Positions 9,698 to 26,416 are shown, counted from the first letter of the stretch. The stretch: 64,000 nucleotides of DNA from Pseudarthrobacter sp. L1SW (GCF_020809045.1 NZ_CP078079.1:2604001-2668000); one strand, 5' to 3'. Numbers and translations are program-made. The notes: generated from the sequence alone by a model not told the origin.

Positions 9698-10456
9698 ATG
9701 AAAACTGATACCTCTGCGCGGGTCCTAGTCATCATGCCTGCTTGGAATGAGGCTGAATCTGTAGGAAATACCGTCCGTGAAGTCCTGTCCGTGGGGATGC
9801 CGTACGACGTTTTGGTCGTAAACGATGGCTCAAGTGACGACACCGCCATCCTAGCGGCAGCCGCAGGTGCAACAGTGCTGAACCTCCCCTTCAACCTTGG
9901 TGTAGGTGGGGCTATGCGCGCGGGATTCAAGTACGCACAGCGCAGGGGGTACCGGCGAGTTATCCAAGTTGACGCAGACGGACAACACGACCCTCGGAAC
10001 ATTGAGGAGGTCCTGTCCGGCCTTGACTACGCCGACATATCCATCGGAGCTCGCTTTGCTGACCGGGGTGATTACGAAGTGAAAGGGCCCCGCAAGTGGG
10101 CAATGCAGTTTCTTGCGCGAGTGATCTCGGGACTGGCAAAAACCCGGCTTACCGACGTGACATCAGGTTTCAGGGCGGCCAACGAGCGCGCGATCAGCCA
10201 ATACCTTGACCACTATCCTGCCGAGTACTTGGGCGACACTATCGACTCGTTGGTCGTCGCCGTCCGGTCTGGTTGCAAGGTAACTCAGATACCGGTGGCA
10301 ATGCGACCCCGCCAGGGCGGAACGCCAAGCCATGACCCCGTGAAGGCAGCCATCTATCTAGGACGTTCGGTGTTTGCTTTGCTCTTTGCGCTGACACGCA
10401 AGCGCTCGCTACTCCAGACATCAGACCAAACCAGTCAGGAGCCGGCAACATGCTGA
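9698..10456 (+). CDS. DPM1-like family 2 glycosyltransferase (polyprenyl-phosphate sugar synthase type)
   Basis: A 252-residue protein of the dolichyl-phosphate mannose synthase type: VLVIMPAWNEAESVGNTVREV, DVLVVNDGSSDDT, GVGGAMRAGFKYA, and the QVDADGQHDP motif with the metal-binding aspartates. No C-terminal membrane helices are present. Such enzymes load a sugar from a nucleotide donor onto undecaprenyl phosphate for use outside the membrane. The ATG at 9698 is chosen over an upstream in-frame TTG at 9680 because GGAG lies 4 bp before it. The gene overlaps the following DUF2304 gene by 7 bp, a pairing seen often; the two probably act together. Confidence 0.88.
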   Translation: MKTDTSARVLVIMPAWNEAESVGNTVREVLSVGMPYDVLVVNDGSSDDTAILAAAAGATVLNLPFNLGVGGAMRAGFKYAQRRGYRRVIQVDADGQHDPRNIEEVLSGLDYADISIGARFADRGDYEVKGPRKWAMQFLARVISGLAKTRLTDVTSGFRAANERAISQYLDHYPAEYLGDTIDSLVVAVRSGCKVTQIPVAMRPRQGGTPSHDPVKAAIYLGRSVFALLFALTRKRSLLQTSDQTSQEPATC

Positions 10457-10833
10457 ATGTCGCTGCTTTTTTCCTTGCCCTTGCCATAGTGGGCGTTGTG
10501 TTCGAAATGCTTCGACGGAAGAAACTCCGTGAGAAGTATGCAGCGCTCTGGCTCTTCGTCGGCATAGGCACTTTGGTCCTGGCTGCCTTCCCCCGGCTCC
10601 TGACGATCGTAACCGAGTTCTCCGGCGTGCAACTCCCCTCCAATCTCTTGTTCATCATCAGTATCCTCTTGCTCCTGGGGGTCTGCCTCCACTTGTCATG
10701 GGAGATTTCTGTTGTAGAAGACGAGACCAGAACGCTCGCTGAGGAGGTGGCGATCCTTCGTGCGTTGATCGAAGCGCTGCCGGCACCCGAGAAGCAAGAA
10801 GGCACCCACACCAATTCTCCCGGCGCACAGTAG
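10450..10833 (+). CDS. DUF2304 family membrane protein
   Basis: A 127-residue protein with three hydrophobic helices (about residues 2-19, 32-51 and 64-85) and a charged, probably coiled-coil tail starting at VVEDETRTLAEEVAILRAL. The segment RRKKLREKYAALW between helices one and two is typical of DUF2304. It overlaps the preceding DPM1-like gene by 7 bp, so translation is coupled. Known neighbours of this family suggest an anchoring or flipping role for polyprenyl-phosphate sugars, similar to the role proposed for GtrA; no activity is proven. Confidence 0.85.
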   Translation: MLNVAAFFLALAIVGVVFEMLRRKKLREKYAALWLFVGIGTLVLAAFPRLLTIVTEFSGVQLPSNLLFIISILLLLGVCLHLSWEISVVEDETRTLAEEVAILRALIEALPAPEKQEGTHTNSPGAQ

Positions 10834-10847
10834 AGACGCGTCACCAG

Positions 10848-11735
10848 ATGGCACTGGATATTTTCATCCCCTACTGGGGTGACCCCAATTATATGAAGCA
10901 GGCCGTTGACAGCGTATTAGCCCAGGATAACGACGACTGGTTGCTGACAGTGGTGGACGATGCTTATCCAAATCCTGAAGTGCGACAGTACGTTGAGTCC
11001 CTGGGGGACGAACGTATCAGCTATGTGCGGAAGGAAACGAACGAGGGCATCACGGAGAATTTCCGGACATGCGTCTCCCTGTCAACCCAAGACATTCTCG
11101 TCGTAATGGGCTGTGACGATGTCCTTCTCCCCAATTTCGTCACGGTCATACAGAAAGCCGCGGCCAATCACCCAGAGGCGGCGATCATACAACCGGGCGT
11201 CCAGATTATCGATGAAGCCGGACGCCATACCCGGCCCCTTACTGACTTAGTGAAGCAGTATTTAGTGAAGCCTCGAGGACGAGGCGCTCGCCTCGTTGAC
11301 GGCGAAGACTTGGCCGCAAGCCTCCTTCACGGTGACTGGCTGTATTGGCCTTCCTTGGCTTTCAGGCGGGACAGCATCAGCAGGTTTGATTTCCGCGACG
11401 GATTTCCCGTCATCCAGGACTTGGCACTCGTAATGGATATGGTCCTGGATGGCGCGATGCTGCTCATCGAACCTGAGGTCTGTTTCGCGTACAGGCGGCA
11501 CACCCGAAGTGCCTCCGGGGCGAAACTTCTTGACGGATCGCGGTTTGCGGGCGAGCGCGACTATTTCGCTCTGGCAGCCCGACTTTGCGACACCAAAGGC
11601 TGGCGCAGGGCGGGCAGGGCGGCGAGGCTACGCCTGACGTCCCGGGCTCACGCCCTGCTCTTTATGCCCTATGCCCTCCGTCGGAGGAGAAACGACACGA
11701 TCAAAGGATTGGTAATTCATGCCTTCGGAAAGTGA
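10848..11735 (+). CDS. Family 2 glycosyltransferase
   Basis: A 295-residue GT-A enzyme. It starts MALDIFIPYWGDPNYMKQAVDSVL, followed by LLTVVDDAYPNPE, and has MGCDDVLLPNF as the acidic donor-site motif. The C-terminal part has the RRHTRSASG segment seen near the active site of many family-2 transferases and ends with a basic RLRLTSRAHALLF helix that may sit on the membrane. It lies 14 bp after the DUF2304 gene and overlaps the next transferase by 17 bp, which places it inside one operon. The substrate is unknown. Confidence 0.85.
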   Translation: MALDIFIPYWGDPNYMKQAVDSVLAQDNDDWLLTVVDDAYPNPEVRQYVESLGDERISYVRKETNEGITENFRTCVSLSTQDILVVMGCDDVLLPNFVTVIQKAAANHPEAAIIQPGVQIIDEAGRHTRPLTDLVKQYLVKPRGRGARLVDGEDLAASLLHGDWLYWPSLAFRRDSISRFDFRDGFPVIQDLALVMDMVLDGAMLLIEPEVCFAYRRHTRSASGAKLLDGSRFAGERDYFALAARLCDTKGWRRAGRAARLRLTSRAHALLFMPYALRRRRNDTIKGLVIHAFGK

Positions 11736-12660
11736 GGTGCAGTCCGCGGAGCACGGTACTTATCCTGCGTCGTTGTCCCGCGTAGCCTGCGTGGTGACGG
11801 CCTTCCACCCCTCACCAGGCCTCATAGGCAACGTCAAAGCCCTGGTGGCCCAGTCCGGAAGGGTCATTGTTGTCGACGACGGAAGCGGTCCAGGTTACGA
11901 CAACATCTTTGGGCAGGTTGCTGAGACCGGCGCCGAGATTGAACGGTTGGCGACAAATTGTGGCATTGGGGCAGCGCTCAACAGAGGGGTAGAACGGGCA
12001 CGCCAATCACCGGGCATTGACTATATCGTCACTGTCGACCAAGATTCCACGTTACCGCCAGGCTATGTCCAAGCGCTCCTCGAGGGCGAAGCTGCCGCTC
12101 GTTCGCGCGGACTCATCCCTGGACTCATAGGGCCGGCGCGTATACGCGGTAATCCAGTGCTGTCCGCAGGAACGCGGAACGGGGTCGTTCTGGGAAAGGA
12201 GCCCATCCAGTCGGGGCTGATGATTACCGTGGACGCCTTGGAGCACGTTGGGGCTTTTCAGGCAACACTTTTCATCGACTTAGTAGACACAGAGTTCTAC
12301 CTTCGTGCAACCGACGCTGGCTGGCCAACCATCCTTGCCGATGCCGAGTTCGATCACTCTCTGGGAACGTTCGTTGACGCACGAGTGCTTGGAAAGCCTG
12401 TCAACCTTCCTGCCGGCCCCCTCCGAGTGCGTACAGCCGCAACCTGGCGCTACTACTACATATTCAGAAACAGGATCTTGGTCTCGCGGCAATATGCGAA
12501 GCGCCACCCCGTTTGGGTCGCCACTGGTTTGTGGGCAGACGTTCGACATCTTGCCTGGGTCACAGTATTCGCACCCGGCCGGATATCTCGACTCTTAGCA
12601 GCTTTGGCTGGCGTCCGAGACGGCCTTCTCGGGCGAAGCGGCAAGAAGCCAGGGGTCTGA
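11719..12660 (+). CDS. Rhamnosyltransferase-like family 2 glycosyltransferase
   Basis: A 313-residue protein resembling bacterial L-rhamnosyltransferases of the WbbL/RfbF type: VACVVTAFHPSPGLIGNVKAL, RVIVVDDGSG, NCGIGAALNRGVERA, and the VDQDST motif used by this group in place of a classic DxD. A segment FIDLVDTEFYLRATDAGW matches the conserved (D)xE acceptor-side motif. The C-terminal region (TWRYYYIFRNRILV) is amphipathic. It overlaps the previous gene by 17 bp and precedes rmlA by 71 bp, which supports dTDP-rhamnose as donor; this is inference. Confidence 0.86.
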   Translation: MPSESEVQSAEHGTYPASLSRVACVVTAFHPSPGLIGNVKALVAQSGRVIVVDDGSGPGYDNIFGQVAETGAEIERLATNCGIGAALNRGVERARQSPGIDYIVTVDQDSTLPPGYVQALLEGEAAARSRGLIPGLIGPARIRGNPVLSAGTRNGVVLGKEPIQSGLMITVDALEHVGAFQATLFIDLVDTEFYLRATDAGWPTILADAEFDHSLGTFVDARVLGKPVNLPAGPLRVRTAATWRYYYIFRNRILVSRQYAKRHPVWVATGLWADVRHLAWVTVFAPGRISRLLAALAGVRDGLLGRSGKKPGV

Positions 12661-12731
12661 GCAGATGGACAGCTGCTCGCTTGCGGCACCAGGTTTTGCT
12701 GACGAGTGAGCAGTAGGAGAGGATATAGTCC

Positions 12732-13595
12732 ATGCGTGGAATAATTTTGGCTGGCGGAACTGGATCGCGGCTTCACCCAATCACCCTTGGTATCAGCAAG
12801 CAGCTCGTTCCTGTTTACGACAAGCCGATGATTTATTACCCCCTCTCCACACTGATCCTTGCCGGCATCAGGGACATCCTAATCATCACGACACCTCACG
12901 ACGCAGATCAGTTTCAGCGGCTGCTAGGCGATGGCTCCCAGTTCGGCATTAATCTGACCTACGTCCAGCAGCCCTCCCCCGATGGTCTGGCGCAGGCATT
13001 TATCCTGGGCGCCGACCACATAGGGGATGACACGGTAGCCCTTGTCCTTGGCGACAACATTTTCTATGGCCAAGGCATGGGCACCCAGCTGCGGCGTCAC
13101 GCAACGATCGACGGCGGAGCAGTCTTTGGCTACTGGGTAAAGGATCCCAAGGCCTACGGTGTTGTGGAATTCGACGACGACGGAAAAGCGCTTTCACTGG
13201 AAGAGAAGCCCGAAAAGCCGCGGAGTCACTACGCAGTTCCCGGACTGTACTTTTACGACAACGATGTCATTGAGATTGCAAAAAACCTTGAACCCTCTGC
13301 CCGCGGCGAGCTCGAGATCACAGACGTCAACCGTACATATCTTGAACGGGGCAAGCTCCAGGTAGAGATCCTGCCCCGCGGTACGGCTTGGCTGGACACC
13401 GGGACCTTCAACGACCTCAGCGACGCATCGAACTTCATTCGCACTGTTGAGAACCGCCAAGGACTCAAAATCGGTGCTCCCGAAGAAATCGCCTGGCGCC
13501 AGGGCTTTCTGACGGATGACGAACTTCGGGACCGTGCCGAGCCCCTCGTCAAGAGCGGTTATGGCAGCTATCTCCTGGAACTTTTGGAGGGCTAG
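12732..13595 (+). CDS. rmlA: Glucose-1-phosphate thymidylyltransferase
   Basis: A 287-residue nucleotidyltransferase with the signature [18 protein letters not shown], the [18 protein letters not shown] substrate segment, ILGDN-type motif [12 protein letters not shown] and VVEFD. It makes dTDP-glucose from dTTP and glucose-1-phosphate, the first step of dTDP-rhamnose synthesis. The length is standard. AGGAGAGG lies about 14 bp before the ATG. It is in the plus-strand operon with the glycosyltransferases, opposite in direction to rmlB and rmlCD. Confidence 0.96.
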   Translation: MRGIILAGGTGSRLHPITLGISKQLVPVYDKPMIYYPLSTLILAGIRDILIITTPHDADQFQRLLGDGSQFGINLTYVQQPSPDGLAQAFILGADHIGDDTVALVLGDNIFYGQGMGTQLRRHATIDGGAVFGYWVKDPKAYGVVEFDDDGKALSLEEKPEKPRSHYAVPGLYFYDNDVIEIAKNLEPSARGELEITDVNRTYLERGKLQVEILPRGTAWLDTGTFNDLSDASNFIRTVENRQGLKIGAPEEIAWRQGFLTDDELRDRAEPLVKSGYGSYLLELLEG

Positions 13596-13651
13596 GGCCT
13601 ACGGCGTGAGCCGCACCCACCGCCTATCTGCTGTCTTTCCGTGGAGTACTA

Positions 13652-15634
13652 ATGAGTTGGTTTTCCGTCATTCCCATGGCTGCCGTATGTATAGCCCTGC
13701 TGTTTCTGCCCGGAACTCTTATCGTCCTGGCCCTGGGGCTTCGTAACCCAGCTTTTGTTGCTGTTGCTCCACTTTTGACAGTAAGCATTGTGGCTGTCTC
13801 CGCAATAGTGGCACCATACGCGGGGGTGAGTTGGTCCCTCCTCCCAGTACTGGTTGCAACACTTTCCATAGCCGCTGTCCTTTTCGCCGCAAGGAAAATC
13901 CTCAAATTACGGCAACCAAGCGTGCCATGGCGGGCGGTCGCCGGAACGTCAGGACAGATGCCGGTCCTGGCAGGAGCGGGCTTTGTTATTGGCGCAGCGT
14001 CCATAGCTCTGCAATTGCGTGCAGCCTTCGGCCGTCCAGAAAACATCTCCCAGACCTTCGACAACGTATTCCACCTGAATGCGATCCGGTACGTGCTGGA
14101 GACTGGAAACGCCTCATCGCTGACGATCACGGGGATGACTAACGGCGACAATCCACCATACTTTTATCCCGCTGCCTGGCATGGGTTGGCATCGCTCCTT
14201 GTTCAGATATCCGGGCTCCCCTTGCCCGTCGCGGTCAACGTCCTCAACCTCTGTGTCGCAGCGACCGTTTGGACCTTGGGCTGCATGTTCCTGGTTCGAT
14301 CGATAGTGGGCTCAAACCCCTATGCCATCGGTGCGGCAGGTGTTCTGGCCGCGGGCTTCGGGTCCTTTCCCATCCTGCTGCTGGATTTCGGAGTCCTCTA
14401 CCCGAATTTCCTGTCTGTGAGCATGCTCCCGGGGACGCTGGCTTGCGTGAGCCTGTTTTTCGGCATGAGTACCTTCGCGCAAGTTGGCCCCCTAGCCAGA
14501 TTCACGCTGGCTCCTGTTTTAGCGCTGGGAGTTGCCATCGCCCACCCGAATGGTGTGGTTTCATTGGCAGCCATGTCCGTTCCAGTCCTTATCGCTGCAT
14601 TTACAGCCTTTGCAGTCAGGCGACGCCGGGCAGGTAAGCCAGCGGCCGCATCATTTGTCGCAGGGGCCGGACTGCTCATCGTCCTGGCCGTAGTTGCTGT
14701 CCTTTGGAAGTACGTGCGTCCACCGGCAGCTGCCGCGACGTGGCTGCCTGTGCAAACTCCAGGGCAAGCGGTCGGCGAAGTATTGACCAACTCGGCGATG
14801 CAGCGCCCTCCGGCGTGGGCCGTCAGCATCCTGGTTATCGTCGGGTTGGTTTACGTCCTAAAGCGTCCCCTTTCTATTTGGATCTCCGCATCCTTCCTGA
14901 TCATCGCCACGCTCTTTGTCATGGTTTCTGCCGGGCCCGCTGGCCGGATCCGCGACCTTCTAACCGGGGTCTGGTACAACGACAGCTACCGGTTGGCGGC
15001 CCTGTTGCCGGTGGCCGCGGTGGCCCTCGCCGCCATTGGTGCTGCCTGGACCATAGAGACGTTGCAGGATCGTATCCGTAGGGTTCCCGACCGGGGGGCG
15101 CTGACTTCCAAATTGGGTAAGCCGATGGTTCTGTACAGTGTCGGACCTCTTGTCATCCTGGCTGTGCTCGGACTCCTTCAGGCACCACCGATGATTACAC
15201 CGGTTCGTTCCGCGCAAGCGAATTACTCAACTTCGCCTGAGTCACCACTGGTCAGTTCTGACGAGATGGCTTTGATAAAAGATCTGGATCAATATGTTCC
15301 GGCGGAAGCAACGATCGCGGTCAATCCTTGGACAGGGGGTGCGATGGCCTTTGCAATGGCCGACCGCAACACGACGTCCAAACACACACTCACCACGTAC
15401 ACGAAGGCCGCCGAACTTTTGAACGACAAGTTTCGGGAAGCAGCAAGCGACCCGGCTGTCTGCCCTGCCGCACGTGCCAACAATGTGCGCTACGTACTCG
15501 ATTTTGGAACTCGCGAAGTTCACGGAGGCAACCACGGTTTCCAAGGGCTCCAGATTCCGGACTCAACCCCAGGTTTTGCGTTGCTCGCCCAGCGCGGTGA
15601 AGCGAAATTGTTTGAGGTTACCGCCTGCGGGTGA
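13652..15634 (+). CDS. DUF6541-type polytopic membrane protein (possible GT-C glycosyltransferase)
   Basis: A 660-residue protein with about thirteen hydrophobic helices and a soluble C-terminal domain of about 130 residues. It resembles the actinobacterial DUF6541 family. The loop after the fifth helix contains FDNVFHLNAIRYVLETG and, further on, GDNPPYFYPAAWHGLASL; aspartate and histidine positions of this sort are typical of GT-C enzymes using lipid-phosphate sugars. The start is ATG 13652 with GTGGAG upstream. It ends the plus-strand operon. The DPM1-like enzyme at 9698 could supply its donor. The function is inferred, not shown. Confidence 0.83.
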   Translation: MSWFSVIPMAAVCIALLFLPGTLIVLALGLRNPAFVAVAPLLTVSIVAVSAIVAPYAGVSWSLLPVLVATLSIAAVLFAARKILKLRQPSVPWRAVAGTSGQMPVLAGAGFVIGAASIALQLRAAFGRPENISQTFDNVFHLNAIRYVLETGNASSLTITGMTNGDNPPYFYPAAWHGLASLLVQISGLPLPVAVNVLNLCVAATVWTLGCMFLVRSIVGSNPYAIGAAGVLAAGFGSFPILLLDFGVLYPNFLSVSMLPGTLACVSLFFGMSTFAQVGPLARFTLAPVLALGVAIAHPNGVVSLAAMSVPVLIAAFTAFAVRRRRAGKPAAASFVAGAGLLIVLAVVAVLWKYVRPPAAAATWLPVQTPGQAVGEVLTNSAMQRPPAWAVSILVIVGLVYVLKRPLSIWISASFLIIATLFVMVSAGPAGRIRDLLTGVWYNDSYRLAALLPVAAVALAAIGAAWTIETLQDRIRRVPDRGALTSKLGKPMVLYSVGPLVILAVLGLLQAPPMITPVRSAQANYSTSPESPLVSSDEMALIKDLDQYVPAEATIAVNPWTGGAMAFAMADRNTTSKHTLTTYTKAAELLNDKFREAASDPAVCPAARANNVRYVLDFGTREVHGGNHGFQGLQIPDSTPGFALLAQRGEAKLFEVTACG

Positions 15635-16266
15635 AGCGGCGCTCATCACTCGCCAGGTTGGTGAGGCACTCTCGGTCAGCCCCACTGCGGCCACCCGGAC
15701 CGGGGACAGGCGTGGGAACGAGTGTTGGTAGGCCTCGCGGCAGCCTCTGCACGCCTTCTACGGAGTTCGCAGCGGACAGGCGGTCCAGCCCATACTGGAA
15801 ATTGACAAGAGGCAGGGACATGCGCTCCGGACCAACGTGATTTCCACGGCTTCACCGGATCGTCCATACCCCAGAAGCCATCAGGTTCAAAGGCTCCAGA
15901 TACCGGCTCAAACACGCCGCCGTCGCCGTCGCCCATTTTTCACCCGCGCAATGGCTCTTTTCACCAGCGCTGACACCTTCCGCCGGGCAGCGATAACCCC
16001 GGTGGCTCGGATAACCCTGTAGCTCCCCAGACCCGATGATGACCTGCCCGACTGCTGGCGACCATTTTCGTGGAAATGACGTGGCAGTAGCGAAAGTAAG
16101 GAGGATGGGTGGCAGCATCGGCTACGACACGGCAGGCTCGCTCAATGGCACGTTGAAGGATAGCCCCGGTCATCCCGGCAACTACCAATATCCCCTGCCG
16201 GTCAGCACCCGCGGATGAGCGGAAACCGGTATGCAATGGACCTGACGCAGAGGTGACCGCAGGCGC
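15635..16266. pseudogene. 632 bp without intact gene; possible decayed gene remnant
   Basis: This stretch lies between the convergent DUF6541 and wzt genes. No credible start, ribosome site and codon pattern occur together. In one + frame, from about 15732 to 16022, the conceptual peptide has the segment VQPILEIDKRQGH followed later by QVQRLQIP. These resemble VRYVLDFGTREVH and GFQGLQIP near the end of the upstream DUF6541 protein, in the same order. At DNA level about 26 bp near 15890 match bases near 15546 with about four differences. It may be the worn-out 3' end of a duplicated membrane-protein gene. The match is short and could be chance. Confidence 0.25.
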
Positions 16267-16992
16267 CTATGCCCGAAGCATTGCGACGGCGTCGTGGATT
16301 GACCCGTCGAACTTAACATTGCCGTGCTCCAACAGGATGCCGCGCTCACAAATCCTTGACACAAGATCGAGGTCATGGCTGACCACAACAAGCGTCTTGC
16401 CATCGCGAGCCAGTTCCTGGATCTTGTCGATGCATTTCCGTTGGAACGGCTCGTCGCCGACCGCAAGGATCTCGTCAATCAGGAACACTTCAGGATCGGT
16501 GTGGACGGCAACGGAGAAGGCAAGCCTCAGGTACATTCCAGAGGAGTAGAACTTAACCTCTGTATCGATGAATTGCCCGATCTCGGAGAACTCAACGATG
16601 TCATCGAACCGCTCCTTAACCTGCTGCTCAGTCATCCCCAGTATGGCTCCATTTAGGAACACGTTGTCCCGGCCCGAGAGATCGGGGTGGAATCCGGCAC
16701 CTACCTCAATAAGGCCAGCCACCCGTCCCCTCGTCCTGACCGATCCTGTATCGGGGAGCATAACGCCGGAAATGTGTTTCAGAAGAGTCGATTTCCCTGA
16801 CCCGTTCAGGCCCAGAAGGGCCACCGTCTCGCCAGCCTTAACCTCTATCGAGACGTCCTTCAGGGCATGGAACTTCTCCGACAAATCACCTTTGCGACCT
16901 TTAGCCAGCCATACAACTGCTTCTTTGATGGATCTGGTGTGCCGTAGTACGAACTGCTTGCTGATATTTGAAACTTCTATTGCGTTGACCAC
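16267..16992 (-). CDS. wzt: Galactan/polysaccharide ABC exporter, ATP-binding subunit
   Basis: A 241-residue ABC ATPase of the polysaccharide exporter type (TagH/Wzt, M. tuberculosis Rv3781). Walker A is GLNGSGKST (residues 61-69), the signature is YSSGM (149-153), which is characteristic of this subfamily, and Walker B is EVFLIDE (168-174). It lacks the C-terminal carbohydrate-binding domain of many O-antigen Wzt proteins, so export probably does not require recognition of a capped chain end. The GTG start at 16992 directly abuts the stop of wzm. It is the last gene of glf-glfT2-wzm-wzt. Confidence 0.93.
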   Translation of the reverse strand: MVNAIEVSNISKQFVLRHTRSIKEAVVWLAKGRKGDLSEKFHALKDVSIEVKAGETVALLGLNGSGKSTLLKHISGVMLPDTGSVRTRGRVAGLIEVGAGFHPDLSGRDNVFLNGAILGMTEQQVKERFDDIVEFSEIGQFIDTEVKFYSSGMYLRLAFSVAVHTDPEVFLIDEILAVGDEPFQRKCIDKIQELARDGKTLVVVSHDLDLVSRICERGILLEHGNVKFDGSIHDAVAMLRA

Positions 16993-17870
16993 TTAGAGCT
17001 CCTGCGCGAAGCGGCCCTCAAGCCGCCGAAAAGTGTATTGCCCTAGAACCAGGACCGCGAGTGCTACGCCCATCCCCAGGGGCAGCCAGAGGCTGAACAG
17101 GTGTGGGGGCATGGATGCGGTTCCATCAGTGGTGGGGAACCAGAAAGCGTAGTGGAACAATTCCACGCCTATAGTGATCGGGTTTGCCTGGTAGAGGGCG
17201 TACGCCGTCGCGCCGAGCTTTTCTTCGACCATGGTCCATGCGTACATAACGGGTGACGCCCACGTGGCTACCATCAGTAGCATGTCCACAAGATTTTCCG
17301 AGTCCCGAAAGTACACGTTCGCGGCCCCGAACAGCAGGCCCAACCCTGTGGCGAGCAGTCCCACGATGAGGAAGCCTGCAACCGCAGCAAGCAGCTGTAC
17401 CAGATTCGGACGCCAGCCAGCGAAGATACAGCCAACTACAAGAACTACCAGCTGAGGAAAAAAATGGACCGCCGAAACCCAAACAGAGGCAACCGGAAAC
17501 AGCTCGCGCGGCAGGTAGATCTTCTTGATCAGGTTCCCGTTGTTGACAATCGACCTTGCCGCATTTCCTAAAGCTTCGGAAAAGAAGTTTATGAGGACAA
17601 TGCCCGAGAACAGATAGACAGCATAATTCGCCAGCCCTTCCGGATTCCTGGGACTCCGCTCCAGCCCCAGAAAAACGCCCAAGGCCACATAGAAAACTAT
17701 GAACTGAACGCCGGGCTTGACGTAGGACCACAGCAACCCCAGTACGGAACCGCGGTAGCGGACCTTTAGCTCTTTCCGTACCAAGAGTTTGAGGAGGAAG
17801 CTGGATTGGCGAATGTCACGCAGTCCGCTCCCGAGCCCTGGCGTAGTCAGTTCACTCGGCGAAATTGCAC

Positions 17871-17874
<4 letters not shown>
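16993..17874 (-). CDS. wzm: Galactan/polysaccharide ABC exporter, permease subunit
   Basis: A 293-residue ABC-2 type permease with an N-terminal amphipathic segment (FLLKLLVRKELKVRYRGSVLG) and six membrane helices, as in Wzm and M. tuberculosis Rv3783. With Wzt it would transport a lipid-linked polymer across the membrane. The start is taken as the GTG at 17874 because it overlaps the glfT2 stop as GTGA, the coupling pattern seen elsewhere in this operon. A longer reading from 17976 would run deep into glfT2 and adds a non-conserved leader. The family FRDSENLVDMLLM loop is present. Confidence 0.92.
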
Positions 17875-25353
<7,479 letters not shown>

Positions 25354-25379
25354 ACGCACCACCACCGGCGGCAGAACGG

Positions 25380-25868
25380 CTAAAGCGCCGGGGGCCCCCC
25401 GCCGGTGCGCGAGGCGTAGCTGACCACCTTGCTGTGGAACAGAAGGACGATGGCAGTGATGGCCGGCACCAGCATTGCAATCCCGGCAAGCAGGAGCCCG
25501 CTGCTGAAGGTGGGAAATCCTATGGTCAGAACGAACAACTGCGCCACGAGGGCCGCAGCGCGGGTCCAGCGGTAGCCGCGGTTCAGGAAAACTGCCACCG
25601 CGTACAGCCAGGCGGAGAAGGCCAGCAGGAGCACAAGGGTGAACACCGCTCCCCAAAAGGACAGGACGGGGCTCCCCGCCACCAACTGATAGCCATACCA
25701 GGCTGCCGCGCTCAGGAGGACAGTGGCCTCCGCGGCCACCACCAAGGCCACCACGAGCACGGCCCCGGGTCGGCTGCGCGGGCCTCCACCATCCTCGCCG
25801 TTCCGGTCCTGGCCGGCATCTTCAGGGGGTAGCGGCGGCTCTGCTGGGTTTACCGGGGGTCTTGACAC
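25380..25868 (-). CDS. Small four-helix membrane protein of unknown function
   Basis: A 162-residue protein with a polar, proline- and glycine-rich N-terminus (about 35 residues) followed by four hydrophobic helices (about 36-55, 66-90, 101-121 and 125-145) and a short polar tail. I do not recognise a family with a known function. The GTG start at 25868 gives the longest product; ribosome-site evidence is weak. It converges with the EssC-like gene (26 bp gap) and is divergent from whiB1. Confidence 0.75.
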   Translation of the reverse strand: MSRPPVNPAEPPLPPEDAGQDRNGEDGGGPRSRPGAVLVVALVVAAEATVLLSAAAWYGYQLVAGSPVLSFWGAVFTLVLLLAFSAWLYAVAVFLNRGYRWTRAAALVAQLFVLTIGFPTFSSGLLLAGIAMLVPAITAIVLLFHSKVVSYASRTGGGPPAL

Positions 25869-26010
25869 ACTGGCACCCTACCCGACATAGTCGGACAGTG
25901 GTGAGGGCCAGCAGCGCCGGTGTGATGTATCGCTCAGCTTTCCGGGGATATCAAGCGTTATTACCCCTTGTTTACACAGCGTTAACATGACAGGCTTGAT
26001 TCAGATGACC

Positions 26011-26034
26011 AAGGGGGCCCTGCCGGGCCCTTTT
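26011..26034 (+). promoter_or_regulatory. Terminator-like hairpin in the whiB1 upstream region
   Basis: AAGGGGGCCC (26011-26020) can pair with GGGCCCTTTT (26025-26034) around a TGCC loop, using two G-U pairs, and is followed by a U-rich stretch (TTTTCCTTTG). It lies 65-88 bp before the whiB1 start, between divergent genes, so it does not end any annotated gene. It could be a leader attenuator of whiB1 or the end of a short RNA. Confidence 0.4.
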
Positions 26035-26098
26035 CCTTTGTAGCTACTAGTGAATAATTTCACAAGGGCTCTTCCCAGAAATGGAGCAACTGATCAGC

Positions 26099-26347
26099 AT
26101 GGATTGGCGTAACCGCGCAGCGTGCCTCGAAAAGGACCCCGAACTCTTCTTCCCCGTCGGGAACACGGGGCCGGCCCTCCTGCAGATCGAGGAAGCAAAA
26201 AGCGTCTGCCGCCGGTGCCCCGTTGTGGATACCTGCCTGCAGTGGGCCCTGGAGTCCGGTCAGGACGCCGGCGTCTGGGGCGGCATGAGCGAAGACGAGC
26301 GCCGGGCGTTGAAGCGCCGCGCCGCCCGCGCCCGCCGCGCTTCCTGA
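26099..26347 (+). CDS. whiB1: WhiB1-type iron-sulfur transcriptional regulator
   Basis: An 82-residue Wbl protein. Counting from the ATG at 26099, cysteines fall at 9, 37, 40 and 46, exactly the cluster ligands of M. tuberculosis WhiB1, followed by GVWGG and the basic ALKRRAARARR tail for DNA contact. The 4Fe-4S cluster responds to nitric oxide and the protein binds the sigma factor. An in-frame ATG at 26081 is possible but would add six residues absent from the mycobacterial protein; neither start has an ideal ribosome site. The gene converges on a PdtaS-like kinase gene, as Rv3219 and Rv3220c do. Confidence 0.95.
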   Translation: MDWRNRAACLEKDPELFFPVGNTGPALLQIEEAKSVCRRCPVVDTCLQWALESGQDAGVWGGMSEDERRALKRRAARARRAS

Positions 26348-26370
26348 TCCAGCCGGAAGCCTCCCAACAC

Positions 26371-26416
26371 AAACAGCCCCGGCTGCAACCTCCCAAGGTT
26401 GCGGCCGGGGCTGTTT
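26371..26416. terminator. Bidirectional terminator between whiB1 and the sensor kinase
   Basis: A 20 bp stem with a single G-U type pair: AAACAGCCCCGGCTGCAACC (26371-26390) against the complementary arm at 26397-26416, with a 6-base loop. The arms begin with A-runs and end with T-runs, so it can work for both convergent genes. It lies 24 bp after the whiB1 stop. Confidence 0.9.
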
